The position numbers were made by a program, and so were the translations under genes. DNA of 64,000 bases from Burkholderiales bacterium (GTDB taxonomy: Bacteria > Pseudomonadota > Gammaproteobacteria > Burkholderiales > Casimicrobiaceae), in the NCBI GenBank assembly GCA_015075645.1, contig JABTUF010000004.1, positions 124,001 to 188,000 on the forward strand, in the 5' to 3' direction. The notes below the pieces were generated by a model that was not told where the DNA came from, did not search any database, and worked only from the letters and a program-made list of their open reading frames with translations. Positions 53,671 through 61,571 of the stretch are shown one piece after another; positions within the stretch are counted from its first letter, which is position 1; each line of letters begins with the position of its first letter.

Positions 53671-53746
53671 GAGCGCCGTTGCAACGGGAAGGCTCCGAGC
53701 CTGGTCGGCGCCCGGGCGGGCGGTCCGATTGCAGCGCTCCTCGGAG
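53671..53746 (-). promoter_or_regulatory. S-adenosylhomocysteine (SAH) riboswitch
   Basis: The minus-strand leader of ahcY reads CCGAGGAGCGCTGC, then a GC-rich hairpin, CCAGGCTCGG, and finally GCAACGGCGCTC. CCGAG pairs with CTCGG, and GAGCGC can pair with GCGCTC, the layout of the SAH riboswitch known upstream of ahcY in betaproteobacteria and pseudomonads. It should turn on ahcY, the holin-like gene and metF when SAH builds up. About 80 bases separate it from the ahcY start. Confidence 0.85.
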
Positions 53747-53753
53747 GGATGCG

Positions 53754-53759
53754 ATTGTA
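53754..53759 (-). promoter_or_regulatory. -10 element of the ahcY operon
   Basis: TACAAT on the minus strand lies about 8 bases before the first paired base of the SAH riboswitch, so transcription would start at the edge of the aptamer. No convincing -35 hexamer was seen. Confidence 0.5.
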
Positions 53760-53780
53760 CCGCAGGTCGCCCGTCGCCCC

Positions 53781-53992
53781 GGTAGGTCAGCCGTCAGGCT
53801 GAAGAGGTTCGATGATCCGGGCCGAAGCGAACGGCGTTCGGCTGAAGCCGAACCCACGGACCAGACCCACGAGCCGCCGGACCGGCGTGGGTCGGGCTTC
53901 TGCCGCCGGACCGGCGTGGGTCGGGCTTCTGCCGCCGGACCGGCGTGGGTCGGGCTTCTGCCGCCGGACCGGCGTGGGTCGGGCTTCAGCCC
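53781..53992. repeat. Third palindromic repeat cluster with a 29-bp tandem
   Basis: Four copies of a 29-bp unit start at 53873, 53902, 53931 and 53960 (GCCGCCGGACCGGCGTGGG then TCGGGCTTCT). The last copy ends in GTCGGGCTTCAGCCCGAC, the inverse of the core at 6642. Upstream, GTTCGGCTGAAGCCGAAC (53835-53852) and a decayed copy near 53783-53801 belong to the same family. The array separates the ahcY promoter from the metalloprotease-like gene. Confidence 0.85.
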
Positions 53993-54525
53993 GACGAGGT
54001 TCGCGCCCCCCGCGCGGGCGGCGGGTCGGCCATCAGCGCGATCAGCGCGTTCGCGAGCGTCGACTCGCGCTTGTAGAACCCCTCGGTGTGGAACGTCTCC
54101 GCGAACTCGTACATCTCGTAGTCGAGGTGGTGGCCGATCTCGTGCACGAGCGTGCGCAGGAACGAGCGGAACGCGACGACCTGCCGGCGCTGCGCGGTGC
54201 GCATCCACACCGTCACCGTCGCGGGCGCACGGCCCTCGGCCGGCTCGTAGAGGCCGTGCAGTTCGCCGTAGTCGTTCGACGGGCGCTTCGCGAGCACCTT
54301 GACGCGGATCGGCGGCACCGCGTAGCCACGCGCGAGCGCGTCGGTCAGGCGTTGGCATGCGCGCTCGCAGGCCGCGCGATCGTCACCGGCGAGGGCGGCG
54401 GCGATCTCGTCGACGGCGGCGCTCTCCGAGAACCCGGCAGGCAGGTCGAGCCGCTCGATCGCGTCGCTCGCGCGGTAGGTGCGCTGGTCGGCGGCGGAGA
54501 GCCTGGCGTAGTAGGCGAAGGGCAT
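53986..54525 (-). CDS. Putative HExxH metalloprotease-like protein
   Basis: This 179-residue protein starts at ATG 54525 (MPFAYYARLSAADQRTYRASD). The motif LVHEIGHHLDYEMYEF is a zinc HExxH, with a further histidine and a glutamate downstream in AETFHTEGFYKRE. The fold looks like small minigluzincin or anthrax-lethal-factor-type proteases, but no substrate can be named. There is no signal peptide. The stop codon and the last codons (RTSSG) are contributed by the palindromic repeat at 53974-53991, so the C-terminus may have been altered by repeat insertion. Confidence 0.68.
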   Translation of the reverse strand: MPFAYYARLSAADQRTYRASDAIERLDLPAGFSESAAVDEIAAALAGDDRAACERACQRLTDALARGYAVPPIRVKVLAKRPSNDYGELHGLYEPAEGRAPATVTVWMRTAQRRQVVAFRSFLRTLVHEIGHHLDYEMYEFAETFHTEGFYKRESTLANALIALMADPPPARGARTSSG

Positions 54526-54630
54526 CGGTCGGTTGCGGGTGCGCGCGAGCAGATGACGCCATGGTCCACCCGCGGCGCAAGGCCAGGGGGGATCGGGAAC
54601 GCTCGACGCGGCCGGCGAACGCCGCATGCC

Positions 54631-54656
54631 AACAAAAAGGCCGCCCGAAGGCGGCC
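54631..54656 (-). terminator. Intrinsic terminator after the 42-residue protein gene
   Basis: On the minus strand GGCCGCC-TTCG-GGCGGCC is followed by TTTTTGTT. The stem of seven pairs with a UUCG tetraloop and a T-run is a textbook rho-independent terminator, 22 bases after the stop of the small gene. Confidence 0.88.
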
Positions 54657-54678
54657 GCGTCGGTCGTTGCCGTGCCGG

Positions 54679-54807
54679 TCAGCTCTTCTTGATCTTCTCG
54701 AGCATCTTGAAAATGCCCTTCGGACTGCCGACGAACATGCGCTTGAAGGTCTTGGGCAGGCAGCGCCGCTCGAGCGTGTTGCGGCGGGTGCGCTTGATTT
54801 CGGCCAT
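54679..54807 (-). CDS. Small basic protein of 42 residues, unknown function
   Basis: ATG 54807 follows GGAGACTCC. The product begins MAEIKRTRRNTLERRCLP, continues KTFKRMFVGSPKGIFK and ends MLEKIKKS. It is strongly basic, has one cysteine, and lacks a signal or membrane segment. A TAAAAT -10-like element lies upstream near 54870, and a strong intrinsic terminator closes the unit, which supports a real monocistronic gene. I do not recognise a family. The charge suggests RNA, DNA or ribosome binding, as inference only. Confidence 0.7.
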   Translation of the reverse strand: MAEIKRTRRNTLERRCLPKTFKRMFVGSPKGIFKMLEKIKKS

Positions 54808-54931
54808 GATCGGAGTCTCCGGTGCGTGGGCGCGGGTCGGTGGCCCTCGCCGGGGGAAACCGGTATTTTAGGACAGGTTCGCACGAAGCGCCAGCCGCCC
54901 GACGCAACTGTCGTCTCCCAGGCCCTCCCCC

Positions 54932-56098
54932 ATGCCGCGCCACGACGTCGTGATCGTCGGCGGCGGAATCGTCGGTTCCGCCGTCGCGTACTTCCTGAAG
55001 ACGCTCGCCCCGGCGATCGACGTCGCGGTGGTCGAGCCCGACCGCACCTACGAGTTCGCCTCGACCCCGCGCGCGTCCGGCGGCGCGCGTCGGCAGTTCT
55101 CGTGCCCCGAGAACATCGAGATGTCGAACTTCTCCATCCCGTTCATCGAGACCGCGGACGAAACGCTCGCGGTCGACGGCGAGCGCGCACACGTCGAGTG
55201 GCGCCGCGGCGGCTACCTGTTCATCGTGGGCCCCGAGCACCTCGGCATCCTGCGCGACAATGCAGAAGAGCAGCGTTCGCACGGCGTGCGGGCCGAACTC
55301 CTCGACCGCGACGGCCTCAACGCACGCTTCCCGTCGATGAACCTCGACGGCATCGCGGGCGGCGTGCACACGCCCGACGACGGCTGGTGCGATCCGACCG
55401 GCCTGCTGCAGGGGTTCCGCCGCAAGGCGCGATCGCTCGGCGCCGTCTACGTCGAGGATCGCGTCGCTGCGATCGACCACGACGGCGCCGCCGTCCGGGG
55501 CGTGCGTCTCGCTTCGGGGGACGCGATCGCGGCGGACCACGTCGTGAACGCCGCGGGGGCGTGGGCGAAGGAGATCGCCACGATGGTCGGCATGCCGCTG
55601 CCGATCGAGCCGCTGCGCCGCTTCGAGCACTACTTCGAGACGCCGAACGCGATCGAGCCGCTGCCCTACGTGAAGGACATGGCCCGCCTCGCGTTCCGCC
55701 CCGAAGGACGCGGCTACTCGGGCGGGCTCGTCGACGGCGAGGCGCCGCGCGGCTTCAACTTCGACGTCGACCACGATTACTTCGAGCGCGTCGTCTGGCC
55801 CGCGCTCGCCCTCCGCTTCCCGGCCTTCGAGGCCTGCCGCTGCAAGCGCACCTGGTCGGGGCTCTACGAGCAGAGCGAACTCGACGGCAACCCGATCATC
55901 GGCAACTGGGCGGATCGCCTCCCGAATTTCCACGTGGTCGGCGGCTTCTCCGGCCACGGCATGATGCACGCGCCGGCGGCGGGCCGCGCGATCGCCGAGC
56001 TGATCGTGCACGGGCGATTCACGACGATCGACCTCGCGCGCCTGGGATACCGGCGCGTCGTCGAGAACGCGCCCTACCCCGAGCGCGGCATCGTCTGA
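54932..56098 (+). CDS. FAD-dependent oxidoreductase of the DAO family
   Basis: This 388-residue protein starts at ATG 54932. The N-terminal FAD site is DVVIVGGGIVGSAVAYFL, with the acidic end VVEPD. RRGGYLFIVGPEH, VNAAGAWAKEIATMVGMPLPIEPLRR and the C-terminal NFHVVGGFSGHGMMHAPAAGRAIAELI are typical of the glycine-oxidase/sarcosine-oxidase/FOXRED1 group. It probably oxidises an amine of an amino acid. The exact substrate is unknown. It is cytoplasmic. Confidence 0.88.
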   Translation: MPRHDVVIVGGGIVGSAVAYFLKTLAPAIDVAVVEPDRTYEFASTPRASGGARRQFSCPENIEMSNFSIPFIETADETLAVDGERAHVEWRRGGYLFIVGPEHLGILRDNAEEQRSHGVRAELLDRDGLNARFPSMNLDGIAGGVHTPDDGWCDPTGLLQGFRRKARSLGAVYVEDRVAAIDHDGAAVRGVRLASGDAIAADHVVNAAGAWAKEIATMVGMPLPIEPLRRFEHYFETPNAIEPLPYVKDMARLAFRPEGRGYSGGLVDGEAPRGFNFDVDHDYFERVVWPALALRFPAFEACRCKRTWSGLYEQSELDGNPIIGNWADRLPNFHVVGGFSGHGMMHAPAAGRAIAELIVHGRFTTIDLARLGYRRVVENAPYPERGIV

Positions 56099-56107
56099 CT
56101 CGCGCGC

Positions 56108-56956
56108 TCAGGCCCCGACGATCCACCCCTCGACCGGGTCGATCCTCGCGGGCAGGCCGTAGTTGCGCGACGCGCGTGCTGCCGCCCACCCGGCGAGCAT
56201 CGCGCACGCGATCGCGTCGAGCGTGTCGCCGCTCGCGTCGTCGATCGCCGCTTGCGCGAGCCCCATCGGCAGGTCGACGCGCAGCGCGTACGGATGCGCG
56301 CCCTCGACGAGCGCCCACAAGAGGCCCACGCGCGCGTCGCGGCGCGCCGCTGTCCACCCCGACCGGGCATCGCTCTTGTACGAGGGCGCCCGCGTCTCGC
56401 CGCGCGATTGCGCGATCTTCCGCATCACGAGCCCCGGATAGGCCTCGAGCGCGACGCGCGAGCGATCGCCGCGCGACAATCCCGGCAGGTGCAAGCCCGC
56501 GGCGACGAGGCGCGGCACGCCTTCGTGCAGCATCCAGCCGACCGGCGGATTGACGAGTTTCATCGACGAGCGGGCGCCGGCGGCGAGTTCGGTAGCGCGG
56601 TGCGCGTACTTCGCGCCCGCAGGTCGGCGCGCGCGAAACCGGGCGAAGCGCTTCGCGACCGCCTCGCGATCGAGCTTCGCGAAGCGCGCGATCGTTTCGC
56701 GCCACGCGCGCTGCGAGCGCGAATCCGCCCCCGGCCAGCGCAGCGCCTCGACGAGTTCGCGCGGCAGTCCGAACGGGAAGTCGAACGCGCCGACCCAGGG
56801 GCCCGGCGTCGCGAGCAGCGCGTCGAACGCATCCCAGTCGACCAGCGCGTCGACGCGCTCGACGACGACCCTCCCGCCGTCGAGGTGGCCGTGCGCCGCG
56901 GTGATCGGCTTGCGCCGCGACGGCGCGCTGGTGAAGTCGACGCCCGCGACGCGCAT
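56108..56956 (-). CDS. DUF429 domain protein
   Basis: This 282-residue protein starts at ATG 56956. The N-terminus MRVAGVDFTSAPSRRKPI with an early Asp, the segment WVGAFDFPFGLPRELVEAL and the late DALDAIACAMLAGWAA pattern (here DTLDAIACAML) are those of DUF429, an RNase H-like fold of predicted nucleases. The conserved acidic residues are present. Its biological role is not known. Confidence 0.78.
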   Translation of the reverse strand: MRVAGVDFTSAPSRRKPITAAHGHLDGGRVVVERVDALVDWDAFDALLATPGPWVGAFDFPFGLPRELVEALRWPGADSRSQRAWRETIARFAKLDREAVAKRFARFRARRPAGAKYAHRATELAAGARSSMKLVNPPVGWMLHEGVPRLVAAGLHLPGLSRGDRSRVALEAYPGLVMRKIAQSRGETRAPSYKSDARSGWTAARRDARVGLLWALVEGAHPYALRVDLPMGLAQAAIDDASGDTLDAIACAMLAGWAAARASRNYGLPARIDPVEGWIVGA

Positions 56957-57049
56957 TGGCCGGTGGGCCGATTCAGAAGTTCGCTCGATGGCTCGCGATG
57001 CCGTCGACCGCCGCGGCGCCGACCCTGCGCCCGGTGATTGGCGCGCGGC

Positions 57050-57259
57050 TCACTTCCACGCGAGGCTCAGCTTCTTTCCCGAAACGGCACACTCCTTCAG
57101 GTACAGATTGATGAGGCTCTGGTAGGGGATGCCGGTTTCCTCGGACATCTCTTTGAAGTAGGTGATCGAATGCTGGTCGAGCCGGATCGTGACCGGCTTC
57201 TTGAGTTGCGAGGCGTAGGGATTCTTGCGCGAGCCGCTGAAGTCGTATTGCTTTCGCAT
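57050..57259 (-). CDS. brnA: BrnA-family antitoxin
   Basis: This 69-residue protein starts at ATG 57259, 8 bases after the brnT stop. The ribbon-helix-helix strand KKPVTIRLDQHSITYFKEM and the following helices (GIPYQSLINLYLKECAV) match BrnA-type DNA-binding antitoxins; CopG-like is the same fold. It binds BrnT and, with it, represses their own promoter. Confidence 0.85.
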   Translation of the reverse strand: MRKQYDFSGSRKNPYASQLKKPVTIRLDQHSITYFKEMSEETGIPYQSLINLYLKECAVSGKKLSLAWK

Positions 57260-57267
57260 GACGGCAC

Positions 57268-57552
57268 CTATGGGTAGTAGCGCTGTTCCTCGCGCGTGGC
57301 CTTGCGCGCGGAGACGATGCGAACGGTGTTCCCGCCGGCGCGATAGCAGTGCGCCACTACGAGCAGACGCACGTTGCTGTCGAGGCCGAGCAACAAGAAG
57401 CGCTCCTCGACGGCGGAATGATCGGGGTCGTCGATGAGGCGCGCGCGCTCATCCGAGAATACGGACTCGGCATCCTCGAACGAGACGCCGTGCTTGCGCA
57501 GGTTGGCGGCCGCCTTCCGCAGGTCCCACTCGAAGGCGAGACTCATGCGCAT
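57268..57552 (-). CDS. brnT: BrnT-family RNase toxin
   Basis: This protein has 94 residues from ATG 57552, or 92 from ATG 57546. It has the BrnT layout: FEWDLRKAAANLRKHGVSFEDAESVFSD, HSAVEERFLLLGLDSNVRLLVVAHCY and VRIVSARKATREEQRYY. These contain the conserved lysine, arginine and glutamate residues of this RelE-like ribonuclease. It is toxin-first, upstream of brnA. It is more AT-rich at its promoter than the surroundings. Confidence 0.88.
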   Translation of the reverse strand: MRMSLAFEWDLRKAAANLRKHGVSFEDAESVFSDERARLIDDPDHSAVEERFLLLGLDSNVRLLVVAHCYRAGGNTVRIVSARKATREEQRYYP

Positions 57553-57571
57553 ATTGTACGTACGACGTACA
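57553..57571 (-). promoter_or_regulatory. brnTA promoter with palindromic operator
   Basis: TGTACGT-ACG-ACGTACA (57555-57571) is a perfect inverted repeat that overlaps the -10 element TACAAT (minus strand, 57558-57553). From the -10 spacing, transcription would begin close to the ATG at 57546, making a leaderless or very short-leader message. The dyad is well placed for autorepression by BrnA. Confidence 0.6.
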
Positions 57572-57666
57572 GGTCGCGCAAGGACCGGCGTGGCCGATGA
57601 CTTCCGCGATGCGGCGCAGGTGCCGGATCTGCGGTCCCGGCGCGAACGCCGGTCGACGAAGGCCGA

Positions 57667-58737
57667 TCAACCCCGCGGCACCGCGCGACGGTACTGGGGC
57701 GGGACGGCGACCGCCGCGCCGAGCGCCTGCGCGGCGTGCCAGGGCCAGCGCGGGTTCCACAGGATGCCGCGCGCGAGCGCGACGAGGTCCGCGTCGCCGT
57801 TCGCGACGATGGCGTCGGCCTGCGCGGGCTCGGTGATGAGCCCGACCGCGATGGTCGGCATCCGCGCCGCCTCCCGGATCGCGCGCGCGAACGGCACGTG
57901 CAGGCCCGGCTTCGACTCGATGCGCTGCGCGGGCGAGAGGCCCGCGCTCGACACGTCGATGAAGTCGCAGCCGCGCGCGGCGAGTTCGCGCGCGAGCGCG
58001 AGGGTGTCGTCGAGCGCCCAGCCGCCCTCGACCCAGTCGGTCGCCGACACGCGCACGCCGACCGGCCGGCCCGCCGGAGTCGCCTCGCGCACCGCGTCGA
58101 ACACCTCGAGCGGGAAGCGCATGCGGCACTCGCGCGCACCGCCGTACGCGTCGTCGCGCCGATTCGAGAGCGGCGACAGGAACTCGTGCAGCAGGTAGCC
58201 GTGCGCGAGGTGCACCTCGATCGCGTCCGCCCCGGCGCGCGCGGCGCGCCGCGCCGCTTCGGCGAACGCGTTGCGAATCGTGACGAGTCCCGCGCGGTCG
58301 ATCGCGTGGGGCACCGGGTGGCCGGCGTCGAACGCGACGGCCGAGGGCGCGAGCGTCGTCCACGCGGACGCTCCGCGCAGCGGCCCGCCGCCCTCCCACG
58401 GCACCGCGGACGAGGCCTTGCGCCCCGCGTGCGCGAGTTGCACGGCGACCGGCGCGGGCGGCGCGAGCTTGCGCGCCCTGGCGAGGATGTCCGCGAACGC
58501 ACGCTCGCAGGCGTCGTCGTAGAGCCCGAGGCAGCCGTGGGTGATGCGCCCGTCGCGCGCGACCGCCGTCGCTTCGACGAAGACGAGCGCCGCACCCGAC
58601 TGGAGCATTTGCGTCCAGTGCGCGAGGTGCCAGTCGCCGGCGCGGCCGTCGTCCGCCGAGTACTGACACATCGGCGACACCACGATCCGGTTCGCGAGTT
58701 CGAGGCCCCGCAGCGTGAAACGATCGAAGAGCGCCAT
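57667..58737 (-). CDS. Old-yellow-enzyme NADH:flavin oxidoreductase (YqjM/NamA type)
   Basis: This 356-residue protein starts at ATG 58737. The FMN barrel reads LFDRFTLRGLELANRIVVSPMCQYSADDG with the Cys of the YqjM group, VQLAHAGRKAS, EVHLAHGYLLHEFLSPLSNRR and a late VALARGILWNP (phosphate site). It reduces activated C=C bonds such as enones. The physiological substrate is unknown. It lies near brnT but is not coupled to it. Confidence 0.92.
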   Translation of the reverse strand: MALFDRFTLRGLELANRIVVSPMCQYSADDGRAGDWHLAHWTQMLQSGAALVFVEATAVARDGRITHGCLGLYDDACERAFADILARARKLAPPAPVAVQLAHAGRKASSAVPWEGGGPLRGASAWTTLAPSAVAFDAGHPVPHAIDRAGLVTIRNAFAEAARRAARAGADAIEVHLAHGYLLHEFLSPLSNRRDDAYGGARECRMRFPLEVFDAVREATPAGRPVGVRVSATDWVEGGWALDDTLALARELAARGCDFIDVSSAGLSPAQRIESKPGLHVPFARAIREAARMPTIAVGLITEPAQADAIVANGDADLVALARGILWNPRWPWHAAQALGAAVAVPPQYRRAVPRG

Positions 58738-58814
58738 GGCGATGCGGCTGCTGTCGCGCGTCGCGTCCGTCGCGATCCGATCGCCGCGCGACGGTCCCCG
58801 ACCGCGACCGCGGA

Positions 58815-59243
58815 TCAGGGAACGGCGATCTCGAAGCGGACCACGCGCGCGGGCGCCTCGCCGGGTTCGAACGCGCGCCGATAGGCGAGTTCGATGCTCG
58901 AAGTGCCGGCCTTGACGGCGCGGAACCGGAACGTCGTGTGCCCGGGCGCCCCGACCTTCGGTACGCCGGCGGCGGTCTCCGGCTGGTAGTCGGGCAGGCC
59001 GACCTGCACGACCGAGGCGCCCGCGAGACGCGCGAGTTCCCAGCGGTAGCCGGTCGACGGCGCCGAGTCGAGGTGCACCGCGAGCGTGTCGCCGCGCTTC
59101 ACCGTCTCGCTGCGGCCGTCGATCGACGCGTCGGCGTTGCGCACGATCGGCGCCCGGTTCCATCGATCGGCCGCGGGATCGGACGAGCAGGCGGACAGCG
59201 AGAGCGCGAGGAGCGAGAGCGCGACGAGTCGAATCGGGTTCAT
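58815..59243 (-). CDS. Chagasin-type (I42) protease inhibitor lipoprotein
   Basis: This 142-residue protein starts at ATG 59243. A lipoprotein signal (LLALSLSACSS) is followed by the I42 fold. SAPSTGYRWEL corresponds to the NPTTG loop, GAPGHTTFRFRAVKAG to the GxxGxxxF loop, and YRRAFEPGEAP to the RPW loop. Chagasin-type proteins block C1 cysteine proteases. It is likely anchored in the outer membrane and may guard against host or competitor proteases. Confidence 0.82.
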   Translation of the reverse strand: MNPIRLVALSLLALSLSACSSDPAADRWNRAPIVRNADASIDGRSETVKRGDTLAVHLDSAPSTGYRWELARLAGASVVQVGLPDYQPETAAGVPKVGAPGHTTFRFRAVKAGTSSIELAYRRAFEPGEAPARVVRFEIAVP

Positions 59244-59291
59244 GGGGCCTCCTGTGCGGCGCGGTCGCGAGGGCGGCGGCGAGCCGCGTCG

Positions 59292-60458
59292 TCAGACGCC
59301 CGCGGCGCGCCGCAGGGCCTGCGCGCGGTCGGTGCGTTCCCAGGTGAACTCGGGCTCGTCGCGACCGAAGTGCCCGTAGGCCGCGGTCTTGCGGTAGATC
59401 GGACGCAGGAGGTCGAGCATGCGGATGATGCCCTTCGGGCGCAGGTCGAACTCCCGCTGCACGATCTCCGAGATCCGCTCGTCGGGGATCTTCCCGGTGC
59501 CGTTGGTGTAGACGGTCACGTTCATCGGCTTCGCCACGCCGATCGCGTAGGCCACCTGCACCTCGCACTGCCGCGCGAGGCCGGCGGCGACGACGTTCTT
59601 CGCGACGTAGCGCGCGGCGTACGCGGCCGAACGGTCGACCTTCGACGGATCCTTCCCCGAGAACGCACCGCCGCCGTGCGGGGCGGCGCCGCCGTAGGTG
59701 TCGACGATGATCTTGCGGCCGGTGACGCCCGCGTCGCCGTGCGGGCCGCCGATCTCGAAACGGCCGGTCGGGTTCACGAGGAAGCGCGTGCCCGAGATCA
59801 GGTCCTTCGGCAGCACCGGCCGGCAGATCTCCTCGATCACCGCCTCCGCGAGTTCCGCCTGCTTGTCGTTCATGCCCGGATGATGCTGCGTCGAGAGCAC
59901 GACCGTTTCGATCTCCGCGGGCTTGCCGTCGCGGTAGCGCACGGTGACCTGCGACTTCGCGTCGGGGCGCAGGAACGGCAGGCGGCCGTCGCGGCGCACC
60001 TCGCTCTGCCGCTGGACCAGCCGGTGCGCGTAGTAGATCGGGAACGGCATCAGCGTCGGCGTCTCGTCGCAGGCGTAGCCGAACATCAGGCCCTGGTCGC
60101 CGGCGCCCTGGTTCAGGTAGTCGTCGGACGCGCGGTCGACGCCCTGCGCGATGTCGGGCGACTGCTTGCCGTAGCAGACCATCACGGCACAGCCGTCGGC
60201 GTCGAAGCGCAGCGACGGATCGTTGTAGCCGATCGACCGGATCGTTTCGCGCGCGACGCGGGCGAAGTCGACGCTCGCCGACGTCGTGATCTCGCCCGCC
60301 AGCACGACGAGGCCGGTCGACACCAAGGTCTCCGCGGCCACGCGTCCGGTGGGGTCTTGCTCTAGAATCGCGTCGAGCACCGCGTCGGAGATCTGGTCGG
60401 CGACCTTGTCCGGATGGCCTTCCGACACCGACTCCGACGTGAACAGGAATTCGCTCAT
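59292..60458 (-). CDS. metK: S-adenosylmethionine synthase
   Basis: This 388-residue protein starts at ATG 60458. Blocks are [67 protein letters not shown] and [19 protein letters not shown]. It makes S-adenosylmethionine from methionine and ATP. A TAGAAT -10 element is visible at 60516-60521 on the minus strand; no SAM riboswitch was recognised in the 50-base leader. Along with metF and ahcY it completes most of the methyl cycle in this region. Confidence 0.97.
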   Translation of the reverse strand: MSEFLFTSESVSEGHPDKVADQISDAVLDAILEQDPTGRVAAETLVSTGLVVLAGEITTSASVDFARVARETIRSIGYNDPSLRFDADGCAVMVCYGKQSPDIAQGVDRASDDYLNQGAGDQGLMFGYACDETPTLMPFPIYYAHRLVQRQSEVRRDGRLPFLRPDAKSQVTVRYRDGKPAEIETVVLSTQHHPGMNDKQAELAEAVIEEICRPVLPKDLISGTRFLVNPTGRFEIGGPHGDAGVTGRKIIVDTYGGAAPHGGGAFSGKDPSKVDRSAAYAARYVAKNVVAAGLARQCEVQVAYAIGVAKPMNVTVYTNGTGKIPDERISEIVQREFDLRPKGIIRMLDLLRPIYRKTAAYGHFGRDEPEFTWERTDRAQALRRAAGV

Positions 60459-60565
60459 GGTTTCCCTTGCGCAGACGATCCACGCGGCCCGGACGGCCGT
60501 GCGGCGAAGCGGCGAATTCTAACATTTCGGGCCATGCGCCCCGTCGGCACGCGGCCCTCGTCCCC

Positions 60566-61558
60566 ATGACCGCAACCGTCGTTTCCGCGACCGCGGACGC
60601 CATCGACCGCGCCGCCGGCCTGCTCGCGCGCGGCGCGCTCGTCGCGTTTCCGACCGAGACCGTCTACGGCCTGGGCGCGGACGCGGCGAACCCCGAAGCG
60701 GTGCGCGCGATCTTCACCGCGAAGGGCCGGCCGAGCGACCACCCGCTGATCGTGCACCTGCCCGACGCGTCGCATCTCGACGCCTGGGCGCGCGACGTAC
60801 CCGCGGGCGCGCGGGCACTGGCGCGCGCCTTCTGGCCCGGGCCGCTCACGCTGATCCTGCCGCGCACGCCGCTCGCCGGCGACACGGTCACCGGGGGGCA
60901 GGACACCGTGGGCCTGCGCGTCCCCGCGCATCCGGTCGCCCGCGCGCTCCTCGCCGCGTTCGCGGCGCGCGGCGGCCACGGTGTCGCCGCGCCGTCGGCC
61001 AACCGCTACGGCCACGTCTCGCCGACCACCGCCGCGCACGTCGCCGACGACCTGGGCGCGCAGGTCGCGATGATCCTCGACGGCGGCCCCTGCGCGGTCG
61101 GCATCGAGAGCACGATCGTCGCGTTCGACGGCGAAGCGCCGCTCCTCGTGCGCCCGGGCGGCGTCGGCGCCGACGCGATCGCACGCGTGCTCGGCCTCGC
61201 GCCGGCGGCAGCGACGGCAGGTGCGCCGCGCGCCTCCGGCACGCACGCGTCGCACTACGCGCCGCGCACCGCCGCATTCCTCGTCGACGCGCGCTCGCTT
61301 CCCGCTGAACTCGTGCGTCTCGCCGAGCGCGACGAGGCCGTCGCCGTGCTCGCACGAAGCCTCACGCGCCCGCCGGAGTTCGAAGGCCGGTGGATCGAGG
61401 CGCCCGGGGATGTCGACGGCTATGCGCGCGACCTCTACGCGAACCTGCGCGCGCTCGACGCGGCGGGCGCCGACGCGATCCTGATCGAGGCGCCGCCGCT
61501 CGACGCGGCCTGGCTCGCGGTGCGCGACCGACTCGCACGCGCCACGCATCGCGATTGA
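60566..61558 (+). CDS. tsaC: Threonylcarbamoyl-AMP synthase (Sua5 type)
   Basis: This 330-residue protein starts at ATG 60566. The YrdC domain has GALVAFPTETVYGLGADA, AIFTAKGRPSDHPLIVHL and VAAPSANRYGHVSPTTAAHV. The extra C-terminal Sua5 domain, joined by the SGTHASHYAPRTAAFLV segment, makes it the long form rather than E. coli TsaC (190 residues). It forms threonylcarbamoyl-AMP for the t6A modification of tRNA. It is divergent from metK and 13 bases before the glycerate kinase gene. Confidence 0.93.
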   Translation: MTATVVSATADAIDRAAGLLARGALVAFPTETVYGLGADAANPEAVRAIFTAKGRPSDHPLIVHLPDASHLDAWARDVPAGARALARAFWPGPLTLILPRTPLAGDTVTGGQDTVGLRVPAHPVARALLAAFAARGGHGVAAPSANRYGHVSPTTAAHVADDLGAQVAMILDGGPCAVGIESTIVAFDGEAPLLVRPGGVGADAIARVLGLAPAAATAGAPRASGTHASHYAPRTAAFLVDARSLPAELVRLAERDEAVAVLARSLTRPPEFEGRWIEAPGDVDGYARDLYANLRALDAAGADAILIEAPPLDAAWLAVRDRLARATHRD

Positions 61559-61571
61559 CGAGGTTCGCGCG

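Noticed and set aside
53873..53988. Second CRISPR-like array with 29-bp repeats
   Set aside because: There is no spacer at all between units. It is a head-to-tail tandem.
60459..60520. SAM riboswitch upstream of metK
   Set aside because: The leader is about 50 bases and shows none of the conserved SAM riboswitch cores. Only a TAGAAT -10 element is evident.
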